DNA of 64,000 nt from Incurvaria masculella (taxonomy: Eukaryota; Arthropoda; Insecta; Lepidoptera; Incurvariidae). Both the position numbers and the translations under genes were made by a program. Positions within the stretch are counted from its first letter, which is position 1; the number at the start of each line of letters is the position of its first letter. The notes under the pieces were generated by a model. It saw only the letters and a list, made by a program, of their open reading frames with translations, did not search any database and was not told where the DNA came from. Below, piece by piece: positions 55,783 through 64,000 of this stretch. The DNA lies in the NCBI GenBank assembly GCA_946894095.1, contig OX335641.1, positions 1,382,501 to 1,446,500 on the forward strand, in the 5' to 3' direction.

Positions 55783-55826
55783 CGTCGAATGGCAAGGCGT
55801 CGCGCCGTCGGGATACCGAGATTGAC
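55783..55826 (-). mobile_element. SINE family D head fragment
   Basis: CGAATGGCAAGGCGTCGCGCC and GGGATACCGAGATTGACGC match the reversed second head of D3. Confidence 0.5.
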
Positions 55827-56096
55827 GCAAAAAAACACTCACCGCTGTTGTCTACAGCATGCCAAACGGCCAGCCGATCTGAAACAACGCGAAAATAAAA
55901 TTAGAACCAACCATTTGCGTAAACGCCCACTGCACATCGCGCAAGGTACTTAGCTAGCTATGAAACAGCAAAATGTTACAGAATCATGCCAAATTGGGCA
56001 GATGTTTGGCCAATTCGGCCGCCACAGATGGGGTTAAGCATACATGCATTGAATACACATTGCGAATGCAATTCATTCATGTCTTACCTACATACA

Positions 56097-56152
56097 TCCA
56101 GTTCTTATGGATACGAAGGTTTTGGCATGGTGCTAGATTTGTAGGGAATTTT
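56097..56152 (+). mobile_element. SINE family D short body fragment (D16)
   Basis: CATCCAGTTCTTATGGATAC and GGTTTTGGCATGGTGCTAG follow D body order; small and diverged. Confidence 0.35.
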
Positions 56153-56193
56153 GTATGTATATTTTACGAACGTATGGACAGATTAGTAACCGG

Positions 56194-56237
56194 AGTCTGG
56201 GAGAAACCCGGCAGGGGTGCCGGGTTTCTCCCAGACT
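56194..56237. repeat. Perfect 20-bp hairpin with GGGG loop
   Basis: AGTCTGGGAGAAACCCGGCA (56194-56213) and its exact complement (56218-56237) flank GGGG. GC-rich and very stable. It lies about 105 bp outside the TRIM element and is not part of it. Confidence 0.93.
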
Positions 56238-56342
56238 TACCTCATATTATTCTTGCTCATCCCTCATAGCGTGATGCTATGAAACATTGGCAATTTTTTG
56301 GGTAAAAATGTTGGGTTACAAATAAATATTCGTAAATACAGA

Positions 56343-56586
56343 TGTGGAGAGATGAAAAGGTGGGTCAGGTCTTGAGACCCACGGCTGCGCAGCTGCTCTC
56401 CTCTAGTCGTGATTTGAATGTTGTATATGTGTTATCTCGCTGGGAAACTTCGTTAGTGCGATATAGACTTCAGGCTGGTAGCGCCATCTAGCGCCCGTTA
56501 TGTTAACTAGCTTCTATTGCATCTGTTGGTCGCATTTGTGGCATGCGAAACTAGCAGCTCTCAGTAGAGGGCGCTAGGTCGCTACA
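56343..56586 (-). repeat. TRIM 3' LTR
   Basis: 244 bp. On the minus strand it runs TGTAGCGACC to CTCCACA. Preceded by the polypurine tract at 56587-56600. Confidence 0.92.
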
Positions 56587-56661
56587 TCACTTTCCCCCAG
56601 TCGAATGGCAAGTTGCCATGAAGACGATATTGCTGCTGGTTTCGGTGCTGATCGTCAGTGT

Positions 56662-56822
56662 CCAGTGTGACGCGGTGAGTCGGTCGTGGTGCTGGATGAC
56701 GGAGCACCGAAGGTGCCCAGTGCGACGCGGTGAGTCGGTCGTGATGCTGGGTGACGGCTGCCGGAGGTGCCCAGTGTGACGCGGTGAGTCGGTCGTGATG
56801 CTGGGTGACGGCTGCCGGAGGT
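56662..56822 (-). repeat. 54-bp triplication inside the TRIM
   Basis: Three tandem copies start CCAGTG at 56662, 56717 and 56771. The second and third are almost identical (GTCGTGATGCTGGGTGACGG), the first is more diverged. No long minus-strand frame results. Confidence 0.88.
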
Positions 56823-57051
56823 GATTATGTTACCGGCGTCCTAGTTGGCGTATCGATACACCTACTTAGGACGATGGTGCTGATTTTTCTTCTGCTGGGT
56901 TGGAGTGATGCTGGATGACGACATGCTTGAGTTACTACCGGTGAGACCCGCTGGTGGGAGGCCGGTAGCAACTGTCGTGACTGCTGAAGTATACCTTGTT
57001 GTGACTAGAGGAGGCGTGGTTGTTGTTGTTGGATCACGTCGGGGTCACCAC

Positions 57052-57295
57052 TGTGGAGAGATGAAAAGGTGGGTCAGATCTTGAGACCCACGGCTGCGCA
57101 GCTGCTCTCCTCTAGTCGTGATTTGAATGTTGTATATGTGTTATCTCGCTGGGAAACTTCGTTAGTGCGATATAGACTTCAGGCTGGTAGCGCCATCTAG
57201 CGCCCGTTATGTTAACTAGCTTCTATTGCATCTGTTGGTCGCATTTGTGGCATGCGAAACTAGCAGCTCTCAGTAGAGGGCGCTAGGTCGCTACA
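57052..57295 (-). repeat. TRIM 5' LTR
   Basis: 244 bp, with one visible difference from the other LTR (GTCAGATC versus GTCAGGTC). Followed on the minus strand, after one base, by the primer-binding site. Confidence 0.92.
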
Positions 57296-57299
57296 CAGA

Positions 57300-57745
57300 A
57301 GACGATGAAAATAAAATATATTTTCCTAATTTACCACGCAATGGCAAAAATGAACTTCCACTAGTATATTTCCAGGTTATCCTAAAACAGGTCAGCAGGG
57401 CAGATGCTTTCTCGGAAGACAGAGTCCAAAATACTGAAATAAGGCCAGAAGCCCTTGTTCCCTTATAAGGACGGTGTCCTACTTCTCCGTCGCCAATTTC
57501 TAAGACGCCGCGCGCTCGGTCACCACGCGGCTCGGTGGCCATTCAATCTACTCTTGCCTGGCGGCACACTAACTACAGCTGCAAGCCACATGCAAACGCT
57601 CTAACACGTGCACATTAAAGTCTAAATTGTAGTCATGAAAAATTGAAAGATGAACCTATAGTATGGGACCTGGCATAATGAGTCCAAAACATATTAGCCC
57701 GACCGCCCGGTTTGAGTGGGTGTGAAATATTCTAGAATTTTAAAT
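57300..57745. other. No gene recognised
   Basis: Unassigned sequence beyond the retroelement target site. Confidence 0.4.
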
Positions 57746-57887
57746 AGCGACCTACGCCCGTTGCCACAACCTCCAGCTACAAAAATCCTAAAGTTACTTT
57801 TCGGTTACACCATACAAATATGCCATGTAACCGAAACTTACTTTTCGGATTTCAGGATTTCGGCGGTGGAAAACAGGGGCTAGTCGT
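57746..57887. repeat. Family H hairpin element (H2)
   Basis: Matches H1: GCGACCTACGCCCGTTG at the left, a TTTTCGGTTACA / TGTAACCGAAA centre, and GAAAACAGGGGCTAG at the right. A long imperfect hairpin. Confidence 0.7.
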
Positions 57888-60084
57888 GTGGCGATCGAGT
57901 CGCATGGCATCCTACCCGCCGCGCTCGCCGCTGGGCGTCTAAGAAATTGACGATGCCGATGTGCATAAAGACGACAGCAACGCCGCCGCGGTCGCCGCAA
58001 GAAAGTGGCGCGTCTGCTAACCTCCCGCCCCAGAAGCCGGCTGGCCTTGAAAGGTAACACGGATTGTGCAATTTTCGCGACCTCCGCCGGCGATTAAAAC
58101 AATTAACGCGACATGGCGACGGATGCGAACCGTCCGGGACTGCGGCCGACTCGACCGGTGCCACGGTCTCGGGTGAACGTGAACGGCGGCGATGGTGAAC
58201 ATTGCTGGGACGGGCGAAGATGGCGCTAAATGGCGGTGTACTTGTAGGCGCCAATGACGTTTTGAAAATATCGAAAATGTCATCGGTCAGCGCTAAGTGG
58301 TTGAACAAGCCACTCAAAGCTTTCGATTCGAGTTGAACCACGCAACGAGAGATAAAAATCAGTTTTCAAAATATGAGTGGTATGAAGTTTTTGTTAAATT
58401 AATCAGCTCGGAAAACAACCATCGACATCGGACAGAATTCAGAGAAGTCTATGAATTAATTCTTATTATGCACTACAGCACTACCGGGTTATTTTGTAAT
58501 AATCATTTGTAAAAGTGGCTAAAGTTGATTAATAAAAACGTTTTTTAAGTAATTTCTACGCCTCTTTAAATTAACTTTTCGTAGTATTAATTACATATTC
58601 TTTGTTTTCGTGTACTATCAAATCGGTTACTGGTCATTCGCAATATAATCACCGGACTAAACATTGTAGACAACGAATGGCATTTGGGTGAGAGACTAGA
58701 ACCTTCCATGCATTTGACATAAAAAGGTACGCCAAAGAGCAAGTAAGTGTAGCGTTGTTGCCTTATACCCTTTACCTGGGCTAATTCTTAGAAAAGATAA
58801 AACAGAAGGGCATAACGACAGAGGCATCTTCAAACACAAAGAGGTTCCCGTTATATTGGGCGCTAGCCCGTATTAAACTGTAGTGAGTTGAAAATGTATA
58901 AGATAATACGTTCTATGTTCATTGCATCAACTATATCAATCGAAAATGTGAGATGTTCCTTTGAATCCAATTAGCCAGCAATGCAATTGCGGAAAAATAA
59001 ACTTGTAGTTAAAAATGCTCAAGAAATACTGCTGATACACCTTCGAGTGTTGACTCAAGATGAGTATTCTGCATGTAAAGGTTCACTAAGGCTAGCCTTA
59101 TCTGAAAAAAAAAGCCTAACATTGTTTACGATGAAACTGCGTCCAGCGAATCGATGCAGCTCGAAAAGACGAGGGTGAGCAATATGTCAAGCACGGAGAT
59201 CGACGAGGTGTGGTCTTACCGCCGAAGTTTCTTACTGGTTCTTGAACGGCTGATGATAAAATATGACAAATCCGAGTGCAGTGTGTGTACTTACTGCCTA
59301 CAATAAAGCTGATTAATTGTGCATATAAACTTTATTTCAAACAAGTTGTGGTACTACCAGCTCTCCCTACTGAAGCGGTACGATGGTATGTATGTGTATT
59401 TACTATTTTTAATATAAATGTAGTAAGAAACTTTTTTTCGAAACTGCTACAAAATATTACGCTCACACAAAGTGTTCATAATGAGACGTTACAATGTTGC
59501 CCAATGAACCGATAGAATTTAAGTTTGCCCACAGCTCCGGGCGTTTTTGTCCATTTGACAGCCGCGATCAAAGATGGCCGCCGGGGCAACGTGGACATCT
59601 GGGGCCCCGCTAATCGTCGAGCGCCGCGACAAAAAATGTCGTCCACATTCCCAGTCGCGTCTGCCGCGCCGCTCGTCGGCTTACGGCGCGATCACGTCTG
59701 TCCCCGCGCGACCCACTTTGGGAGGCGGCCTTAAAAGTTAATACGAGCGTAATTAATTCGCGATCGTGATATGCTGTGGCGATACCGCTGATCAACCAGT
59801 TTGAGCGTTGAAAGCCAGTTGAAACAGTTTTTCACACTCGTGCGGTCAATTAGGAACAATGTCAGATGAATTAGATACAACAGAGGCATTATGCCTGAAA
59901 CTTATACCCTGTTCCTGCAGCCACTGGATGTGCCTTTTCATTGACATGGTTCACTTGTCCGGTGTTTTCAAGGCTTTTCCATTTTTTATTTACTAAAAAT
60001 CGGTAATTTTACCAAATTTTCGCGATATCAGTCCACCATAACGTCTTTAGGCGTAATCATGGAATCTTCCAACATAAATCTTCA
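57888..60084. other. No gene supported; two GC-rich blocks
   Basis: 57890-58260 and 59530-59720 are GC-rich with CpG-containing words, unlike the AT-rich interval between. The first is open for 153 codons on the minus strand (57880-58341), Arg/Pro/Ser-rich and unrecognised. Both could be promoter or first-exon regions. A 31-bp block at 59249-59279 (ATGATAAAATATGACAAATC) recurs at 13818-13848. Confidence 0.35.
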
Positions 60085-60460
60085 CTTCTCTTCCTATCTG
60101 AATCGACTTACGAAGCTGAAACGTGGACACTAAAGAAGAGCTAATACATCGTCTCCAGATCGCTCAACGAACTATGGAAATGGCTATACTTGATATTTCT
60201 TAAAAAGGATAACATCAGTAATAAGATTATACGTCAGAGATCTAAAATGACAGACATTGCAAGTCAAAGTGGCAATAGGCTGGCCATGCCTACCGCAGAA
60301 CCTTTATCCAATGCATTCGACGAGTTCTCGAGTAAAGGCTACGTACTGGCAGATGTACACTACGCCCAGCAGCGTCTCGTTGGACAGACGACCTGGTAAA
60401 TGCTGCTAGCAGTATCTGATTGGGAACTGTCAGTGATAGACCGAAATGGCACCTGGATGC
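60085..60460 (+). pseudogene. RTE-like non-LTR polyprotein relic, C-terminal region
   Basis: With frameshifts, the plus strand reads TYEAETWTL, ELIHRLQIAQRTMEMAILDI, NISNKIIRQRSKMTDIA, a GHAYRRT zone and SRWTDDLVNAAS. These follow in order the conserved C-terminal blocks downstream of the RT domain in insect RTE-type elements (the AETWTL, QRTMER, GISL, RRT, RW.DD series). At least three frame changes and stops show it is dead. No RT catalytic core is present. Confidence 0.8.
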
Positions 60461-61289
60461 AAAGGACTGATGATAATTTATCAGAATTACGCATTCCCCC
60501 ATACCTTCGATAATACCGGTATATTTTAGCTGGTCGAGCTTGGAGACAGACAAAACTGTTTCGATTTGTGGGACCAATTATAAGAGTAAAGAATAACAGA
60601 ACTTAGATATTACTATTGCATATTTTCACTATCTTCCAGCAGGTTATAAGTAGTACAGACCAACTAACAGGTTTTAGAGGGAGCTTATAACATCTCACGT
60701 CACGATTGCAGAACTCTCGGAAGCCTAATAAAACGGGTAAGAGGACTTAAAATACCTTATCCGTCACCGGTGCTGGTGCGGCTAAGCAGCAAATATAAGT
60801 AAGTGGCCCGACCGGCAAGAAAGCTGCGCGGCACATTAGGAAACTGGCTAAGAGATCAGATATCATCCCAAACCGGTCCACATGTGAGTGCACATAGCGA
60901 ATTTAGTTGACGGAAACAAATGAGACCGCCTAGCTGTGCAGATAACAACGGGTTTGAGTCTTCATTGGGACACGACGATGTTGAAGCTAAGGGGCTTATA
61001 ATTTGCACTCGAAAATAAATCTAGATGAACCAAAGTTGCACAGTTCACTCGCCACAATACTGAATGACTTTCGAAGTGTAAACTGGCGTGAAACTATTAC
61101 ACAAACAATCGTTAATGTATGAAGGTAAGAAATATATAGATGGGGCAAAGACCAACGAATTCGCAAATGGTACGAAACTGGATAAATACATGAGTGCAAA
61201 ATTTCCGGTTCTCAACTGTACCACTTGGAACTTGCTAGTAGAGGCTACAATTTCAACGGAATACGTCCCCAGCTTCAGTGTTAATAGAT
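60461..61289. other. No gene recognised
   Basis: Flank of the RT relic; unassigned frames only. Confidence 0.4.
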
Positions 61290-61429
61290 TATAGTGTTTT
61301 TGTTTTACATGAGCTAGCGCATTTTGGTGTCAGCGTCAACGGTTGAGTTGACGTTTGACAGGCCGCGCTGTTGAACGTTGCTCCAGGACAGCCACCGCCC
61401 TGAAGAAGCCCGCGGCGCAGCTGGCAAAC

Positions 61430-61464
61430 ATGTCACGAAATCAGATTTTCAACACTGGAAAACC
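61430..61464 (+). CDS. Candidate first coding exon of an unidentified host gene
   Basis: ATG at 61430 has a strong insect start context (GGCAAACATGTC). It is preceded by a GC-richer leader (61370-61430, GCCGCGCTG and CCCGCGGCGCAG words). It reads MSRNQIFNTGK plus two bases and stops at a perfect donor, GTAAGTG, at 61465. There is no upstream in-frame ATG before the stop at 61349. This is how a first coding exon with a long following intron looks. I do not recognise the gene, and no acceptor or second exon can be assigned in the remaining 2.5 kb. Confidence 0.5.
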
Positions 61465-62302
61465 GTAAGTGTTACCATTATGTGCGGCATAGGTGTAAAT
61501 TTAAAAAGTTATATCTGGAAATGATTGGTTCAACCGTTAGATAATTTTATTTCATCTTTCCACTGCGTCCACAACACGCAGCTTCGTTCGCAACAAATAC
61601 AATTTCTTTGGTTCGCAATTATCGGCGAAGCTTTGTAGTATCGGTATCGATGATATCAGTGTACAATTCAATTTCTAAATATATTTATTTCGTTTTACAA
61701 AAACATAGGTGTTAAGTATATTCATTCGGAGGTTACATATTTTTTTGTGTTTTTTCGAATCGTGTCACAGATAGTTCTCATAGTTTCTACACCTGTAAAA
61801 TAATACGATTCTGCACAACAGGATGTAGGTTCCGTTGGACTTAGTTAGTTAGTAGAAGGACTATGTTATAATCAATAGACGCGGGTGTGTGCCTTTGCCC
61901 GAATAGCGGTCGAGACTGAATCCGAGGTCTTCTAAGGTTATCCTAGAATATATACGTTTGAATTGGCAGTCTACCACCCGGTCTTTCGTCGGGTGCATCC
62001 ACGCTATTTGCGAGTTCTTCTGTTTTTCATGATGTATGTGCCATCATAGCATATTCACGAAAGCTCTTGAACCTGAGTATCCGCGTCCGGAGTGTCAGCG
62101 GGAATCCAAGCGCCCGGACATGCTCTATGATCCCAAAATACTAATACCAATCTACAGTGCTTCTTTTAATTTTATTTTACAGCTGCCATCAGTATATTTC
62201 TACATAGTGAGCTAAAACAACTGTTATACAAGCGAATGTTTTCCTTCGTTTTCAAGGATACAAGATAACACTCTATTTTAACGAATTGTTGTTGTGCTAA
62301 TC
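61465..62302 (+). other. Probable intron of the gene starting at 61430; nothing else seen
   Basis: AT-rich with poly-T tracts. No exon with convincing acceptor and donor is visible. Confidence 0.35.
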
Positions 62303-62611
62303 TTTTTTTAGGGTTCCGTACCCAAAGGGTACCAACGGAACCCTATTACTAAGCATCAGCTGTCCGTCCGTCCGTCCGTCCGTCCGTCTGTCACAGCGCT
62401 GTATTTCATGAACCGTAATAGTTAGGCAGGTGAAATCTTAACAGAATATGTATTTATTTTGCCGCTATAACAAAAAAATAGGTAACATTATTAAATAATA
62501 AAAAATAAAGGGGGCCCCCATACAAAAAACATGATTATTTGGTGTTAAATCTTGTACGATGGTACGGAACCCTTCGTGTGTGAGTCGGACTCGCACTTGG
62601 GCGGTTTTTTT
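62303..62611 (-). repeat. Family A repeat, full copy (A10)
   Basis: Reverse-oriented; five CCGT units. Termini GGGTTCCGTACCCAAAGGGT and GCACTTGGGCGG (one base changed from consensus). Confidence 0.88.
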
Positions 62612-63520
62612 GTAGGTGCTAAGCTTATCATTTGATCCTTGTTAAGATACAGACCATATCCTTATGAAAAAAAAACATTTCATAAATCCACACCTATAAA
62701 ACACAACTACACGCAATATTGAAACTAGTACGAGTACATAGGCAGCACACTCAACTACGGATGCAAATCTAAATGTAAATGTTTACGCCAGTTCTAAAAT
62801 AGTTCTGCGCTCGTGAACTTGAATGAAATCGAATTCGCGTGTGGGAATCCATTTGTTTCCATGGAACACGAATTTGGCACGGTGTCAAAGTGTTTTCAAA
62901 CGTTGCAACTACATGTTTTCTGAATCAGGTTCAAGTCATTTCAAGGTTAGGGAACTTGACACTTGTCTCGAGGTTAGGCCATGTAGGTTTTTCCTTACAT
63001 TCGGGGACCTTCCGTCGTGTTTTTGTTGGAACATGTCCTAATGGATGTCGAGTTTCCACGTTCCATACATTCGCCAATATACCTAAACGCGCTACTATCT
63101 AGCTAGATGATGAAGTACGCTGGGAATGTTATCTTTTCTTGAGCTGTTGACAAGATATATAATATCATATATCAATATGTGAATTACTAAAGATAAATAA
63201 TCTATCGGGACAACAATATGCCATCTAAATTATTCTTGGATGATCTTTTTAAACTTAAGTGTGTAGTTTGTTGTCTTCGAGGTTATTGTGCCTACCTTTA
63301 TACTAAATTGTATACTATCGCTATACTTTACTAAATTGGTGTGCTTGACTTTCGGATTTTTAGCACAACACATACTGCTGATTGTCGGGGGGACAATGGG
63401 TGCATATGTAACCTCTCAGTTTTTTTTTTGTAATAATGTTAACACTGATGACGTGACTAAGCAGCGCAAGAAAATATAACTAAACAGGGCTAGAGAACCT
63501 TTTTTCAACATTTGAGTTCT
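62612..63520. other. No gene recognised
   Basis: Unassigned sequence. Overlapping frames at 62823-63102 have no motif. Confidence 0.4.
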
Positions 63521-63702
63521 GCAGGCCTATTCCTGGAACTCCGTAATCAGTAATCAGCAATTCTGAGACTATAAAACCCATTTTATTGCGGTTTCCTAAG
63601 CGATTTTTTTGGCGAGAAGATTCCGGAGCATAGTTTAATTAATTAAGGTTTTCTGTTTAAAAAATCGCTTTGTAAACCGCTATAAAAGCAGCAGAATAGG
63701 CC
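63521..63702 (+). mobile_element. Family F TIR element (F2)
   Basis: Starts GCAGGCCTATTCCTGG and ends GAATAGGCC, with GTAATCAGTAATCAGC and AAAACCGC / AACCGCTATAAAAGC arms. Inverted relative to F1 and free of a family B insertion. Confidence 0.65.
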
Positions 63703-64000
63703 TTCTGGAGGCTAAGGCAGTACTCCGCCGTCAATGGGTTGAGTAGTCATCTAATGTAAGGCTTTATTACATACACTATCGCTGCTGTACGTCGCATAAT
63801 CATACACTTAACTGCTTCGGCGCCATAGCACACGATTGGCTTGCAGCTCTGCTAAAAGATGACGTATGTTCTAACGAGATTACGACGTTCTAACACATGC
63901 GCAGGGTACCTTCTACACTTATCTCCTCCGTGGTCCTGCATTATGTTCGAGAACAAAGTATCAGTGCCGAGGACAGAGATGCATGCCATGCTAATTCTCA
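63703..64000. other. No gene recognised
   Basis: End of window, unassigned. Confidence 0.4.

Larger units (their letters stand above)
56343..57295 (-). mobile_element. TRIM-type LTR retroelement, 953 bp
   Basis: Two 244-bp direct repeats (56343-56586 and 57052-57295) differ at one base that I can see. They start TG and end CA in either orientation and are flanked by a CAGA target duplication (56339-56342 and 57296-57299). Orientation comes from the internal signals. On the minus strand the LTR at 57295-57052 is followed by a tRNA primer-binding site (TGGTGACCCCGACGTGAT, 57050-57033). The other LTR is preceded by a polypurine tract (CTGGGGGAAAGTGA, 56600-56587). The 465-bp interior has no gag-pol, so it must move with helper enzymes. 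Confidence 0.93.

Noticed and set aside
56194..56237. Rho-independent terminator
   Set aside because: The stem-loop is not followed by a T-run and the context is eukaryotic.
56343..57295. Plus-strand orientation for the TRIM element
   Set aside because: After the left LTR there is no primer-binding site; the TGGTGACCCC site and the polypurine tract are correctly placed only on the minus strand.
57880..58341. 153-codon minus-strand frame
   Set aside because: GC-rich, Arg/Pro/Ser-biased, open in several frames at once, no recognised domain, and it overlaps the family H hairpin at one end.

Overview
The window looks like nuclear genomic DNA of an insect, most probably a moth or butterfly. The evidence is indirect. 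The DNA is AT-rich, has no operon-like gene packing, and is filled with short interspersed repeats. It contains eukaryotic splice sites, tRNA/5S-type SINEs, non-LTR retrotransposon relics, mariner, Harbinger and hAT-type elements, and a short (TTAGG)4 run of the arthropod telomere motif. The repeat with (ACGG)n and a GTGCGAGTC palindrome is one I associate from memory with Lepidoptera. No organism name can be proven from the sequence alone.

Host genes are sparse. I can support two 5' exons. One is a minus-strand first coding exon (4375-4476) inside a spliced exon that carries a 31-bp minisatellite in its leader. The other is a short plus-strand first coding exon (61430-61464). The remaining bodies of both genes are not visible.

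The best-defined mobile element is a complete 2775-bp PIF/Harbinger transposon (29018-31792). It has perfect 42-bp terminal inverted repeats and a TTA target duplication. It encodes two intact spliced genes: a 404-aa DDE transposase on the plus strand and a 293-aa MADF/Myb-like protein on the minus strand. The genes interlock: the last exon of each lies inside an intron of the other, on the opposite strand.

Other layers are as follows. (1) A young 953-bp TRIM-type LTR retroelement on the minus strand (56343-57295). (2) A 627-bp hAT-like element with arrays of a CGTATAAT motif (34897-35523), nested in an older inverted-repeat element. (3) A 542-bp TTAA-flanked MITE family (called B) with about 11 copies, two of them datably nested inside other repeats. 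(4) The (ACGG)n family A, with 10 copies. (5) A SINE body (D) carried by either a tRNA-like head or a tRNA plus 5S-rRNA-like head. (6) A 109-bp satellite array (48609-49940) with a three-unit higher-order duplication. (7) Numerous long hairpins.

Layout: 1-6.8 kb repeats plus the minus-strand 5' exon; 6.8-28.7 kb repeats and relics; 29-31.8 kb Harbinger; 31.8-48 kb palindromes, nested transposons and a mariner relic; 48.6-49.9 kb satellite; 50-57.3 kb retroelement relics, inverted repeats and the TRIM; 57.3-64 kb mostly anonymous DNA with one reverse-transcriptase relic and one 5' exon. Letters A-M are names given here for repeat families; they are not database names.
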